DNA of 64,000 bases from Acidovorax sp. CCYZU-2555 (GTDB taxonomy: Bacteria > Pseudomonadota > Gammaproteobacteria > Burkholderiales > Burkholderiaceae_C): positions 1 to 64,000 of the forward strand of contig NZ_JAHCDD010000012.1 in assembly GCF_018413525.1 (NCBI RefSeq), written 5' to 3'. Below the pieces are notes generated by a model. The model searched no databases. It was not told where the DNA came from and saw only the letters and a program-made list of their open reading frames with translations. The translations under genes and the position numbers were made by a program. Positions within the stretch are counted from its first letter, which is position 1; every line of letters starts with the position of its first letter. This document shows positions 8,445-17,105 of the stretch, in pieces.

Positions 8445-9413
8445 ATGTTGAAGCAACTGAAAATCGTCGCATGCGGCGCCGCGCTGGCGCTGGGCGCCCA
8501 TGGCATGGCCATGGCGCAGAACTTTCCCACCAAGCCGGTCAAGATCGTCGTGCCATGGGCACCGGGCGGCGCGACCGATGTGATCGCGCGCGTGCTGGGC
8601 CAGAAGCTGGGCGAGCGCCTGGGCCAGCCGGTGATCGTCGAAAACAAGGCGGGCGCGGGCGGCAATATCGGCACCGCGGCGTTCATTCGCGAGCCGGCCG
8701 ACGGCCACACCTTGCTGATGGGCACCAGCAGCACCAATGCCATCAATCCCAGTCTCTACAAGGATCTGCCTTTCGATCCCGTCAAGGACTTCACGCCCAT
8801 CATGCTGGTGGCCACCGTGCCCAACGTGCTGGTGGTTCCGGCCAACTCCAAGTTCAACTCCGTCGATGACCTGGTGAAGGCGGCCAAGGCCGAGCCCGGC
8901 AAGATTTCCTATGGCTCGGGCGGCAACGGCTCGTCGCAGCACATCGCGGCCGCGATCTTCACCAAGGTCTCGGGCAGCAACGTGATGCATGTGCCTTACA
9001 AGGGATCGGGCCCGGCGGCGGCCGACCTGATGGCCGGCCATATCGCGCTGATGTTCGACACCGGCTCCGTGGGCCATATCAAGGGGCAGAAGCTCAAGGC
9101 CCTGGCCGTGGCCTCGAGCCAGCGCGTGCCTGCGCTGCCCGATGTGAAGACCTTCGAGGAGCTGGGCTACAAGGGCGTGCAGGCCGCGGCCTGGTACGGC
9201 TTCTACGCGCCGGCCAAGACGCCGGCGAATGTCGCCGACCGGCTCAACAAGGAGCTCAACGCCGTGCTGCAGGACCCCGAAGTGAAGAAGCGCCTCAACG
9301 ACTACGGCGCCATCGTCAACGGCGGCACGCGCGAGGAGTTCGCGCGCTTCACCAGCGCTGAAATCGAGCGCTACCGCAAGATCATCCAGGACGCGAAGAT
9401 CGCGATCGAGTAA
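8445..9413 (+). CDS. Bug-type tripartite tricarboxylate transporter substrate-binding protein
   Basis: This 322-aa protein begins with a signal peptide ending AMAQ, followed by FPTKPVKIVVPWAPGGATD, the hallmark start of Bug/TctC receptors. Other family features are NKAGAGGNIGTA, the SGGNGSSQHIAA loop and VMHVPYKGSGPAAADLMAGH. A strong ribosome binding site (AAAAGGAGA) precedes the ATG. These receptors bind small carboxylates in the periplasm. No TctA or TctB membrane partner is nearby, which is normal for the hundreds of orphan Bug proteins in Burkholderiales. It is likely co-transcribed with the RraA-like gene, so its ligand may be that enzyme's substrate. Confidence 0.93.
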   Translation: MLKQLKIVACGAALALGAHGMAMAQNFPTKPVKIVVPWAPGGATDVIARVLGQKLGERLGQPVIVENKAGAGGNIGTAAFIREPADGHTLLMGTSSTNAINPSLYKDLPFDPVKDFTPIMLVATVPNVLVVPANSKFNSVDDLVKAAKAEPGKISYGSGGNGSSQHIAAAIFTKVSGSNVMHVPYKGSGPAAADLMAGHIALMFDTGSVGHIKGQKLKALAVASSQRVPALPDVKTFEELGYKGVQAAAWYGFYAPAKTPANVADRLNKELNAVLQDPEVKKRLNDYGAIVNGGTREEFARFTSAEIERYRKIIQDAKIAIE

Positions 9414-9433
9414 GCGCGCGGCGCGGCCTTCGC

Positions 9434-10072
9434 TCAGCGCTCGGGAAAGAGGTCGGCCAGCGAATCCAGGAAGTGGAACTTCTGCGGCCGCAGGGTATTG
9501 AAGCTGCGCCCGCCATCGTCTTCTTCCTGGAGGTGGAAGTTGCCCGCATCAAGCTCGGCCAGCATCCAGTCGACAAACGCCGCGATGCTGGGCGCGACGG
9601 CGATCTTGCGCTCTTCGTCGCGGCCGAAGCTGATCACCTGGCCATAGGTGCCCTGCACATCCGGGTCCAGATCGATTCCCAGGTAGTTGCCGCCCCAGTC
9701 GTAGGCGAACGGAATCCACAGCGCGTTCGCATACTGCTTTTTGACGTGGCCCGCAGGCGTCGATTGCATCTGGCTGTCCAGATCGGCCAGCGATTCGGGA
9801 TCCATTTCCTTGCGCACATCGCGCCACATCTCGCACTCGCTTTGCACGCGCGCCAGCGGCAGAAAGTTCAGGCCGTACCAGGGGCCGGTGTTGATCGCCA
9901 TCTGCTGGCCGTCGTGCCAGTGGTACAGCTGCACGAAGTCATCGGGCAGCCGCAGGCCCAGCGCGCTGGCGAAGTCGTCGAGCGCGGCAGCCGTGGCGCC
10001 GGGTTGCAGATCATCAACCACTTCCGGGAGGTGGGTCTTGAGCCAGTCTTCAAGGGCATGGAGCGTCTGCAT
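9434..10072 (-). CDS. SMI1/KNR4 (SUKH) family protein
   Basis: This 212-aa soluble protein has the SUKH fold signature: LGLRLPDDFVQLYHWHDGQ near residue 40, PLARVQSE near 75, WIPFAYDWGGNYLGIDLDP near 120, and GQVISFGRDEERKIAVAPSI near 145. SUKH proteins in bacteria are often immunity proteins against nuclease toxins, but many are solitary with no known role. Nothing toxin-like is next to it here. It converges on the Bug receptor with 20 bp between them, and the MarR-type gene lies upstream on the same strand. Confidence 0.85.
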   Translation of the reverse strand: MQTLHALEDWLKTHLPEVVDDLQPGATAAALDDFASALGLRLPDDFVQLYHWHDGQQMAINTGPWYGLNFLPLARVQSECEMWRDVRKEMDPESLADLDSQMQSTPAGHVKKQYANALWIPFAYDWGGNYLGIDLDPDVQGTYGQVISFGRDEERKIAVAPSIAAFVDWMLAELDAGNFHLQEEDDGGRSFNTLRPQKFHFLDSLADLFPER

Positions 10073-10111
10073 GGGAATTCCTGGGTAAGGGTTGAAGTGC
10101 GGGGCGCTGGC

Positions 10112-10633
10112 TCAGGCCTTGCGCTCTTCCAGCGACAGCAGCAGCGTGGACAGGTGCGTGTCGAGCTGGGAAAGCACATCGGCGCGCAGCGCCGACAGCA
10201 TTCGGCGTTCATTCTCGACATGCGCTTCCACGGCGCGGTCTATCAGCGCCAGGCCTGTGTCGGTGAGCTGCACCAGCATGCTGCGCGCGTCCTGTTCATT
10301 GGGCACGCGCTCGATGAAGCCGCGGCTCTCGAGCCGCTTGAGCCTGTGGGTCATGGTGCCCGAAGTCACCATCAGCGTGGAGAACAGTTCGGTAGGGCTC
10401 AGGCGGCAGGACGCGCCGCTGCGGCGCAGCGCGGCCAGCATGTCGAACTCCCAGAGGCACAGATCGAAGGGCGCAAAGCCGGCTTCGAGCTGCTGCTCCA
10501 GCAGCGCCGCGCAGCGCTTGATGCGGCCTATGGGGCCCATGGGGCTGGCGTCCAGATCGGGACGCTCGCGCTGCCATTGCGCAAGGATGGCATCCACGGC
10601 ATCGGGCGTGCGGGCAAGGGTTTTTGTCTTCAT
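10112..10633 (-). CDS. MarR-family transcriptional regulator
   Basis: This 173-aa regulator has the winged-helix core of MarR proteins: LWEFDMLAALRRSG, then LSPTELFSTLMVTSGTMTHR and LKRLESRGFIERVPNEQDARS with the beta-hairpin Asp-Arg pair. I start it at the ATG at 10633 (MKTKTLARTP), because the frame upstream runs into the operator region. It is divergent from an EamA-family exporter with two palindromic sites between them. It most likely represses itself and the exporter until it binds a small molecule. Confidence 0.9.
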   Translation of the reverse strand: MKTKTLARTPDAVDAILAQWQRERPDLDASPMGPIGRIKRCAALLEQQLEAGFAPFDLCLWEFDMLAALRRSGASCRLSPTELFSTLMVTSGTMTHRLKRLESRGFIERVPNEQDARSMLVQLTDTGLALIDRAVEAHVENERRMLSALRADVLSQLDTHLSTLLLSLEERKA

Positions 10634-10636
10634 ATG

Positions 10637-10688
10637 TCTTGACTTCAAGATAACTGGCAAGCACAATCGATTTGTCTTGAGTTGAAGA
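10637..10688. promoter_or_regulatory. Twin palindromic operators between marR-type gene and exporter
   Basis: TCTTGACTTCAAGA at 10637-10650 is a perfect 6-2-6 palindrome, and TCTTGAGTTGAAGA at 10675-10688 is the same site with one mismatch. Their centres are 38 bp apart, one near each divergent start codon. MarR proteins bind palindromes of about this size, so both are likely binding sites for the adjacent regulator. Confidence 0.72.
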
Positions 10689-10695
10689 TACTAGC

Positions 10696-11568
10696 ATGCA
10701 CCTTACCGCTTCCCTGCGCCATTGGCGCGACGTTCTGCTGACCGCGCTCGCGCCCGCAATCTGGGGCTCGACCTATATCGTGGCCTCGGAAATCCTGCCG
10801 CCCGACCGGCCTTTCACCGCCGCGCTGATACGCGCCTTGCCCGCGGGCCTGCTGCTGTTGCTGTTCACGCGGGTCTTGCCCACGCGGCGCGACGCGTGGC
10901 GGCTGCTGGTGTTGAGCGCCCTGAATATCGGCGTATTCCAGGCGCTGCTGTTCGTCGCCGCCTACCGCCTGCCCGGCGGGCTGGCCGCGGTGCTGGGCGC
11001 GATACAGCCGTTGCTGGTGATGCTGCTGGCCTGGGCCGTGGACCGGCGCGCGCCGGCGCAGATCACGCTCTGGGCGGCCGTGGCCGGCGTGCTGGGCCTG
11101 GCCGTGCTGCTGCTGTCGCCGCAGACGGTGTTCGAGCCCGTGGGCATGGCCGCGGCCTTGCTGGGCGCGGCGTGCATGGCGACGGGCGTGTGGCTCACGC
11201 GCCGCTGGCAGCTGCCGCTTTCCGTCTTGCCGCTCACGGGCTGGCAGCTGACGCTGGGCGGCTTGATGCTCGCGCCCATCGCCTGGCTTGTCGATGCGCC
11301 GCTGCCGCCATTGACGCCCTTGCAATGGGCGGCCTATGCCTATCTGAGCCTGGCCGGCGCCTTGCTCGCCTACGCACTCTGGTTTCGCGGCGTGGCGCGC
11401 CTGCCCACGGTCGCCGTGGCCTCGCTGGGCCTGCTGAGCCCGCTCGCGGCCGTGGTGCTGGGCTGGACGCTGCTGGGCCAGGCGATCACGGGCATGGCGC
11501 TGTGGGGGTTGGTGATCGCCCTGGTCAGCGTCTTCGCCGTGCAATGGACCACGGCCCGCGGCCGGTAA
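10696..11568 (+). CDS. EamA/DMT-family membrane exporter
   Basis: This 290-aa, very hydrophobic protein has about ten membrane spans in two EamA repeats. The first starts APAIWGSTYIVASEILPP, the family signature, and continues with ALIRALPAGLLLLLF. The second half has the usual Arg/Lys-poor spans ending in VISVFAVQW-like sequence (ALVSVFAVQW). Members export metabolites or drugs by proton-coupled antiport. It is divergent from a MarR regulator and is probably its main target. The transported compound cannot be read from the sequence. Confidence 0.9.
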   Translation: MHLTASLRHWRDVLLTALAPAIWGSTYIVASEILPPDRPFTAALIRALPAGLLLLLFTRVLPTRRDAWRLLVLSALNIGVFQALLFVAAYRLPGGLAAVLGAIQPLLVMLLAWAVDRRAPAQITLWAAVAGVLGLAVLLLSPQTVFEPVGMAAALLGAACMATGVWLTRRWQLPLSVLPLTGWQLTLGGLMLAPIAWLVDAPLPPLTPLQWAAYAYLSLAGALLAYALWFRGVARLPTVAVASLGLLSPLAAVVLGWTLLGQAITGMALWGLVIALVSVFAVQWTTARGR

Positions 11569-11608
11569 ACGCGCAGCTTTCGTTCTCTCCTTTTTCTTCT
11601 GTATCGAC

Positions 11609-12226
11609 ATGATTTCTTCCCTGCACGACGCGCTTGCATCCCGCACCTCCATCCATCAATTCCAGCCCGATCGCCCGCTGGACGACGCGCGCATCGCGGC
11701 GCTGGCGCGTCTGGCGACAACGGCGCCCACGGCCTACAACCTGCAGAACTGGCGGCTGATCGCCGTGCGTTCGCCTGAGGGCAAGGCAAGGCTGAAAGCC
11801 GCGGCTTTCGGCCAGCAGAAAATTGCCGATGCGTCGGTGGCCTTCATCGTCTGCGGCACGCTGGCCGCGCATGTGCATCTGGCGGCGGCGCTGCAGCCCA
11901 GCGTCGCCGCCGGCATCCTGCAACAGCCCGTGGCCGACGCGTGGGTGGCGCAGGCCCACGCGTCCCACGAAGGCAATGCCGCGCTGCAGCGCGATGAGGC
12001 CCAGCGTTCGGCGTCCATGGCTGCGATGACGCTGATGCTCGCGGCGCAAGGCATGGGTCTGGGCTCATGCGCCATGGGAGGCTTCGATGCGCAGCAGGTG
12101 GCGGCGGAATTCGGACTGACTGCCCTGGAGCTGCCGGTGATGATTGTTGCGGTGGGCTATGCCGGCACGGGCAATGGGGCGCAGAAGCCGCGCAAAGCGC
12201 TGGCTGAAGTGCTGACACTGGCCTGA
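11609..12226 (+). CDS. Nitroreductase-family flavoprotein
   Basis: This 205-aa protein has the nitroreductase fold signatures: SRTSIHQFQPD-like SRTSIHQF near residue 11, the FMN-binding TAPTAYNLQNWRLIAV near 37, and MTLMLAAQGMGLGSCAMGGFD near 140. Members reduce nitro compounds, quinones or similar acceptors with NAD(P)H. It lies 40 bp downstream of the EamA exporter on the same strand and could be co-transcribed with it. That would fit a MarR-controlled pair that detoxifies and exports a compound. Two terminator-like hairpins follow the stop codon. Confidence 0.88.
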   Translation: MISSLHDALASRTSIHQFQPDRPLDDARIAALARLATTAPTAYNLQNWRLIAVRSPEGKARLKAAAFGQQKIADASVAFIVCGTLAAHVHLAAALQPSVAAGILQQPVADAWVAQAHASHEGNAALQRDEAQRSASMAAMTLMLAAQGMGLGSCAMGGFDAQQVAAEFGLTALELPVMIVAVGYAGTGNGAQKPRKALAEVLTLA

Positions 12227-12234
12227 GCGCGGGC

Positions 12235-12275
12235 CGCGCGACTGATTGTCGCGCGCCCTGTGGCGCCTGCGCCAC
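12235..12275 (+). terminator. Two tandem hairpins after the nitroreductase gene
   Basis: An 8-bp stem with loop TGATT lies at 12235-12255, and GTGGCGC-CT-GCGCCAC at 12260-12275 is a perfect 7-bp stem. They begin 9 bp after a stop codon. No T-run follows, so factor-independent termination is uncertain. Confidence 0.42.
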
Positions 12276-12300
12276 CCTTGCGGCGGGGGCTTGCTTTAGA

Positions 12301-12317
12301 ATGCGAACGGTTCTCAT
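12301..12317. promoter_or_regulatory. Candidate Fur box
   Basis: ATGCGAAC-G-GTTCTCAT is an 8-1-8 inverted repeat with one mismatch, close to the common Fur form ATGAGAATNATTCTCAT. It lies 41 bp before the start of a FecI-type sigma gene, where iron repression is expected. Confidence 0.7.
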
Positions 12318-12358
12318 CCAGGGTGGCATCGCGCCCGGCCTTTGTGAGCAAGGAAGCC

Positions 12359-12916
12359 ATGTCCACCGCCGAACCCATCGCACCATCGTCAAGCATTCAA
12401 GGTCTTTATCTGGACCACCACGGGTGGCTGCAGGGCTGGCTGCGCCGCAGGCTGGGCAGCGCCGCGGATGCGGCAGACCTGGCGCACGACACTTTCGTGC
12501 GCCTGCTCAGCGGCGCGCAACGCCCACAGTTCGCGGGCGTGGGCCAGGCGCGTGCGTATCTGCGCGTCACGGCGCAAAACCTCTGCATCAATCTGTGGCG
12601 CCGCCAGGAAATCGAACGCGCCTGGCTGGAAATCCTTGCCGCCACGCCCGAATCCCGCTATCCCTCGGCCGAACGCCAGGCGATCGTGCTGCAGGCGCTC
12701 GAAGAAGTCGGCGCGATGCTGCAAAGCCTGTCGCCCAAGGCGGCACGGGCCTTCACGCTGGCCGTGGTCTGCGAAATGACCGACGACGAAGTCGGCGCCG
12801 CGCTGCAGGTCTCGGGTCGCATGGTGCGCAAGTACGTGGCGCAGGCCATGCTCGGCTGCCTGAGCCTGCGCGCGCGAGAGACCGCGCTGGCCTTGCGCGC
12901 CGAGCCGGGCGGCTGA
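12359..12916 (+). CDS. FecI-like ECF RNA polymerase sigma factor
   Basis: This 185-aa sigma factor starts at the ATG at 12359 after an AAGGAAG ribosome binding site. Region 2 appears as AADAADLAHDTFVRLL and YLRVTAQNLCINLWRRQEIE, and region 4 as LSPKAARAFTLAVVCEMTDD plus GRMVRKYVAQAMLGCL. It forms a cell-surface signalling set with the overlapping fecR-like gene and the TonB-dependent receptor behind it. In such systems the loaded receptor signals through FecR, and the sigma factor then transcribes the receptor gene. A Fur box upstream suggests iron repression. Confidence 0.93.
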   Translation: MSTAEPIAPSSSIQGLYLDHHGWLQGWLRRRLGSAADAADLAHDTFVRLLSGAQRPQFAGVGQARAYLRVTAQNLCINLWRRQEIERAWLEILAATPESRYPSAERQAIVLQALEEVGAMLQSLSPKAARAFTLAVVCEMTDDEVGAALQVSGRMVRKYVAQAMLGCLSLRARETALALRAEPGG

Positions 12917-13908
12917 TGGAACGCAGCGCGCCCGTCACCGAGCCTTCGCACGCGGCCCTGGAGCAGGCCGCCGAGTGGTATGCCTGCCTGCGCGATGGCC
13001 GGGCCGGCGCGGCCGAGCGCGCGGCCTGGAGCCACTGGCGCGATGCGGCCGAGGAACACGCCACGGCCTGGCGTTATGTCGAGGAGATCAGCCGCACCTT
13101 CGAGCCCGTGCAGACGCTGTCGAATGCGCGCACCACGGCCGATCAGCTGACTGCGGCCCACGATCGCCTGCGCAGCCGCCGGCGCCTGCTGGCCGGCGTG
13201 GCGCTGCTCGCCAGCGGCGGTTTCGCGGGCATGCTGGCCTGGCGCCAGACCGGGCTGCCCGGCGAACTGCTGGCCTGGGGCGCGGACCACCGCACGCGCG
13301 TGGGCGAACAGCGCACGATCACGTTGGCCGACGGCTCGCGCCTTTGGCTCAACACCGCGACGGCGATCGATGTGCGCTTCACGGCCGACACGCGCCGCAT
13401 CGTGTTGCACACGGGAGAAATCTTTCTGCAGACGGCCCGGGATGCGGCGCGGCCCCTGGTGGTCGATACGCCGCAGGGCCGCATGCGCGCGCTGGGCACG
13501 CGCTTCAATGTGCGCCTCGATGGTCCCCGTACACAGCTCGCAGTGTACGAGGGCGCGGTGGAAATCCGCACCGCGGACAGCGGCGCGACGGCGGTGGTCG
13601 CGGCCGGCCGGCAGGCGGGCTTCACGGCCGCGCAGATCGAGCCGGCCGCTGCGGCCGACCTGGCGCGCGAGGCCTGGACCCAGGGCACGCTGGTCGCCGA
13701 CAACATTCCGCTGGGCGAAGTGCTGCGCGAGCTGCGCCGCTATCGCCGCGGCCACCTCGGCGTGGCCGACGAAGTCGCGGGCCTGACGGTCTACGGCAAT
13801 CTGCCCATACACGACACCGACCGCGTGCTGGCCATGCTGGCCTCGGCGCTGCCGATACGCATAGCGCAGCCCTTGCCCTGGTGGACCAGCATAGAAGCCA
13901 GGCGCTGA
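12916..13908 (+). CDS. FecR-family transmembrane sigma regulator
   Basis: This 330-aa protein starts at an ATG that overlaps the sigma stop codon (TGATG), so the two are translationally coupled. Its N-terminal cytoplasmic DUF4880-like part (QAAEWYACLRDGRAG, then WRDAAEEHATAW) is followed by one membrane span (LLAGVALLASGGFAGMLAW, about residues 90-108) and the periplasmic FecR domain (GEQRTITLADGSRLWLNTAT, then LGTRFNVRLDG). It relays the state of the TonB receptor to the sigma factor. Order and spacing fit the standard sigma-regulator-receptor cassette. Confidence 0.93.
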   Translation: MERSAPVTEPSHAALEQAAEWYACLRDGRAGAAERAAWSHWRDAAEEHATAWRYVEEISRTFEPVQTLSNARTTADQLTAAHDRLRSRRRLLAGVALLASGGFAGMLAWRQTGLPGELLAWGADHRTRVGEQRTITLADGSRLWLNTATAIDVRFTADTRRIVLHTGEIFLQTARDAARPLVVDTPQGRMRALGTRFNVRLDGPRTQLAVYEGAVEIRTADSGATAVVAAGRQAGFTAAQIEPAAAADLAREAWTQGTLVADNIPLGEVLRELRRYRRGHLGVADEVAGLTVYGNLPIHDTDRVLAMLASALPIRIAQPLPWWTSIEARR

Positions 13909-14050
13909 AATTATTTTCGTTTCCGAGGTTCCGGGTTTGGCGGTCTCGCTGGTTTAAGGGAAGAGAAGACAAGCATGTCGCCGCGCCGCCGCCGCAGCGC
14001 GCCGCGGTCTTCGTTTCCATCACCGACCCATTGCCTGAGGAATTCCACCC

Positions 14051-16459
14051 ATGTCGCAACGCCGCCCGGCCGCCATCGCCGGTTCGAACCTTCCCGCCCT
14101 GCGCCCCCTGGCGCTGGCCATTCATCTGCTCGCCCTGGGCGCAACCCTGGCCGTGGTCGGCCAGCCCACGCCGGCGCTGGCCCAGGCCGGCCGCAGCTAT
14201 GACATTCCGGCGAGCGCGCTGGCGACCGTGCTCACGCGCTTCTCGCGCGAAGCCGGCGTCTATCTCGTGGGCTCGGGCAGCATGGTCGAGGGCAAGAACA
14301 GCCCCGGTCTCAAGGGCAGCTATGGCGTCGAAGCCGGCTTTGCGGCCGTGCTCGCGGGCACAGGCCTCGAGGCCCAGCGCCAGGCCGATGGCAGCTATGG
14401 CCTGCGCGCCGCCGCCAAGGCGGCTCCCGCCGTGGGCAGCAGCGTGATGCCGGAAGTCACGGTCTCGGGCAAGGCCCCGGGCTCGACCACCGAAGGCACG
14501 GGCTCGTACACCTCGTTTTCGACCAGCAGCTCGACCCGCCTGAATCTGACACCGCAGGAAACGCCGCAGTCGGTGACGGTGCTCACGCGCCAGCGCATGG
14601 ACGATCAGAAGCTCGACAACCTGGTCGACGCGCTCGAGGCCACGGCCGGCATCATCGTCCAGCACACGACCTACGGACAGGACAGCCCCGCGATTTATGC
14701 GCGCGGTTCCAGCCTCAACAACTACCAGATCGACGGGGTGCCGGTGTCAACGAGCATGAGTCCGTTCCTGTCGAACACTGCGGCCTATGACCGCATCGAA
14801 GTGGTGCGCGGCGCGACCGGCATCATGAACGGCCTGGGCACGCCCGCGGCCACGGTCAACCTGATTCGCAAGCGGCCCACGGCCCAGCGCCAGGCCAGCG
14901 TGACGGCCCAGGCCGGCAGCTGGAACCGCGTGGGTGCGGGCTTCGATGTCTCGGGGGCGGTCAACGAGGAGCAGTCCATTCGCGCGCGCCTGGTGGCCGA
15001 TGGCACGCGTCGCAACGGCTGGGTCGACCGCTTCAAGCAGGAAGACCTGGCGCTGTACGGCATCGCCGAAATGGACCTGGGCCGCGACACGCTGCTCACG
15101 GCCGGCTTCAGCCATCTGCAGCAGGACAGCAACTCGGCCATCCAGGGCCGGCCGCTGCTGTTCGCAGACGGCACGCCCACGCCGCAGTCGCTGGGCGACA
15201 ACCGCAGCCAGCCCTGGCGCTTCTACGACCACAGCAGCACGGGCGGGTTCACGTCGATCGAACACAAGTTCGCCCCGGGCTGGGTGGGCAAGGCCGAGTA
15301 CACCAACACGCGCTACAAGTACGACGGCATGGTGGGCAGCATCTGGACGGGCCAGGACGCGAGCGGCGCGGGTTCGCGCATCTACGCCAGCCACTGGAAC
15401 AGCAAGCCCGAACAGCAAAGCCTCGATGCCTATGTCACGGGCGCCTTCCCGCTGTTCGGCCGCAGCCATGAGCTGATCGCGGGCGTGACGCTGTCGCAGT
15501 TCGAGCAGCAGGGCCCAAGCTACACGCGCGACCCGGCCTACAGCATCTTCATCAACTACCACGACTGGGTAGACGCGCCCACGCCGGCCTTCACGGCCAC
15601 CGCCGGCAGCAAGACCCGCGAACGCCAGGACAACGCCTTCCTCAACACGCGCCTGAGCCTCACCGATGCGACCAGCGTGCTGCTGGGCGCACGGCTGACC
15701 CATTGGCAGATGGACGTCACGCCTGCCACGGATGCGGCCTACCGGCAAAAGGAGAATGTGCTGGTGCCGTATGCCGGCCTCGTGCATGCGCTCGATGACA
15801 CCTGGTCGGTCTATGCGAGCTACACCAAGATCTTCCGTCCGCAGGACTACGGCATCCTCGAGATGAACGCCCAGCAGGTCGATCCCGAGGAGGGCCAGGG
15901 CTTCGAAACCGGCGTCAAGGCCAGCTTCTTCGAAGGCAAGCTCAATTCCAGCCTGTCGCTGTACCAGACCAAGCTCAAGAACATCGCGGTCTGGAACGCC
16001 CAGGACTTCCGCTACGACATCTCGGGCCTGACCACCACGCGCGGCGTGGAGCTCGAAGGCAATGGCGAACTCGCCAAGGGCTGGCAGCTCACCGCGGGCT
16101 ATGCGTTTGCGCGCAGCGAGGACACCGCGGGCCAGCGCGTGTCGAACTACCTGCCGTTGCACAGCCTCAAGGTGTTCACCGCTTACCGGCTGCCGGGCGA
16201 CTGGAGCCGGCTCACGCTGGGCGGCGGCGTCAACTGGCAGAGCGCGACCAATGGCGACGGGGACAGCCCGCTCAATGTGCGCCAGGGCGCGGTGCCGCTG
16301 GTCAATCTGATGGCGCGCTACGAAGTCGACCAGCAACTGTCGCTGGCTTTCCATCTGAACAACGCGCTCGACAAGCGCTACTACGCTTCGGGCGGCGGTG
16401 CCTACGGCACTTACGGCCCGCCGCGCAACTTCGCGGTGTCGGCAAAGTACCGCTTCTGA
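14051..16459 (+). CDS. TonB-dependent siderophore receptor with N-terminal signalling domain
   Basis: This 802-aa outer membrane receptor has a signal sequence to about residue 44, an STN signalling domain (SYDIPASALATVLTRFSREA, residues about 48-115), a plug (TPQETPQSVTVLTRQRMDD and QIDGVPVST) and a 22-strand-type barrel ending in Phe (NFAVSAKYRF). The STN domain ties it to the FecR/FecI pair just upstream. The family imports ferric siderophores using TonB energy. It is of the FpvA/FhuE/FoxA type, but the siderophore cannot be identified. No siderophore synthesis genes are in the window, so it may use foreign siderophores. Confidence 0.94.
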   Translation: MSQRRPAAIAGSNLPALRPLALAIHLLALGATLAVVGQPTPALAQAGRSYDIPASALATVLTRFSREAGVYLVGSGSMVEGKNSPGLKGSYGVEAGFAAVLAGTGLEAQRQADGSYGLRAAAKAAPAVGSSVMPEVTVSGKAPGSTTEGTGSYTSFSTSSSTRLNLTPQETPQSVTVLTRQRMDDQKLDNLVDALEATAGIIVQHTTYGQDSPAIYARGSSLNNYQIDGVPVSTSMSPFLSNTAAYDRIEVVRGATGIMNGLGTPAATVNLIRKRPTAQRQASVTAQAGSWNRVGAGFDVSGAVNEEQSIRARLVADGTRRNGWVDRFKQEDLALYGIAEMDLGRDTLLTAGFSHLQQDSNSAIQGRPLLFADGTPTPQSLGDNRSQPWRFYDHSSTGGFTSIEHKFAPGWVGKAEYTNTRYKYDGMVGSIWTGQDASGAGSRIYASHWNSKPEQQSLDAYVTGAFPLFGRSHELIAGVTLSQFEQQGPSYTRDPAYSIFINYHDWVDAPTPAFTATAGSKTRERQDNAFLNTRLSLTDATSVLLGARLTHWQMDVTPATDAAYRQKENVLVPYAGLVHALDDTWSVYASYTKIFRPQDYGILEMNAQQVDPEEGQGFETGVKASFFEGKLNSSLSLYQTKLKNIAVWNAQDFRYDISGLTTTRGVELEGNGELAKGWQLTAGYAFARSEDTAGQRVSNYLPLHSLKVFTAYRLPGDWSRLTLGGGVNWQSATNGDGDSPLNVRQGAVPLVNLMARYEVDQQLSLAFHLNNALDKRYYASGGGAYGTYGPPRNFAVSAKYRF

Positions 16460-16485
16460 GGCCGCGCAGATGCGCTGACTTTTGT

Positions 16486-16499
16486 GATGCTATAACATC
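16486..16499. promoter_or_regulatory. Candidate Zur box
   Basis: GATGCTATAACATC is a palindrome with a single mismatched pair. It has the TATAAC core seen in zinc-uptake-regulator sites of other proteobacteria. It lies 65 bp before a ZrgA-type zinc protein gene. Confidence 0.6.
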
Positions 16500-16563
16500 G
16501 GTTCCCGGTCCGGGCGCGGGCTTTGCCGCCGCGCCGGTCTTCTTTTGCGATCCGGAGTTGCCG

Positions 16564-17097
16564 ATGTTCAAACCCTTTCTGGCCTTGGTCCTGGCCGCCA
16601 CCGCATTGTCTGCCGCCGCGCACCAGCATGCGCATACGCATGGCCTGATGACGCTCGACGTCGCGGTCGACGCCCAGACCGTCACGCTGGCGATCGCCTC
16701 GCCGCTCGACAGCTTTCTTGGCTTCGAGCGCGCGCCGCGCACCGACGCCGAGCGCAAGCGCGTGGCCGACATGGTCGCGCGCCTCAAGGCCGCCGACCAG
16801 CTGTTCCAGCCCGATGCCGCGGCCGACTGCAAGCTCACCAAGGTCGAGCTCGAATCCGCGGCCCTGGGCCTGGGCACCGCGCATGACCATGGCCATGGCG
16901 AGAAAGGCGAGCATGCCGACATCGCCGTCGACATCGTCTTCACCTGCGCCAAGGCTGCGGATGCGCGCTTCATCGACGTCAAGCTGTTCGACGCCTATCC
17001 GCGCCTGCGCAGCATCGACGCCCAGGTGGCCGCGCCCCAGGGCCAGTTCAAACGCAGCCTGCGGCCAGGCGCCGCGCGGCTGGGCCTGACGCGCTGA
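16564..17097 (+). CDS. zrgA: DUF2796/ZrgA-family zinc-uptake protein
   Basis: This 177-aa exported protein has a signal peptide ending ALSAAA and two histidine clusters, HQHAHTHG directly after cleavage and HDHGHGEKGEH near residue 105. Those fit metal binding. The family is the zinc-regulated ZrgA protein, first described in Vibrio as part of a zinc-uptake system with an ABC ATPase, a FtsX-like permease and a DUF3299 protein. Exactly those three partners follow here. I start it at the ATG at 16564, which follows a CGGAG ribosome binding site. Zur control is likely. Confidence 0.88.
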   Translation: MFKPFLALVLAATALSAAAHQHAHTHGLMTLDVAVDAQTVTLAIASPLDSFLGFERAPRTDAERKRVADMVARLKAADQLFQPDAAADCKLTKVELESAALGLGTAHDHGHGEKGEHADIAVDIVFTCAKAADARFIDVKLFDAYPRLRSIDAQVAAPQGQFKRSLRPGAARLGLTR

Positions 17098-17105
17098 GCG
17101 CCGCC

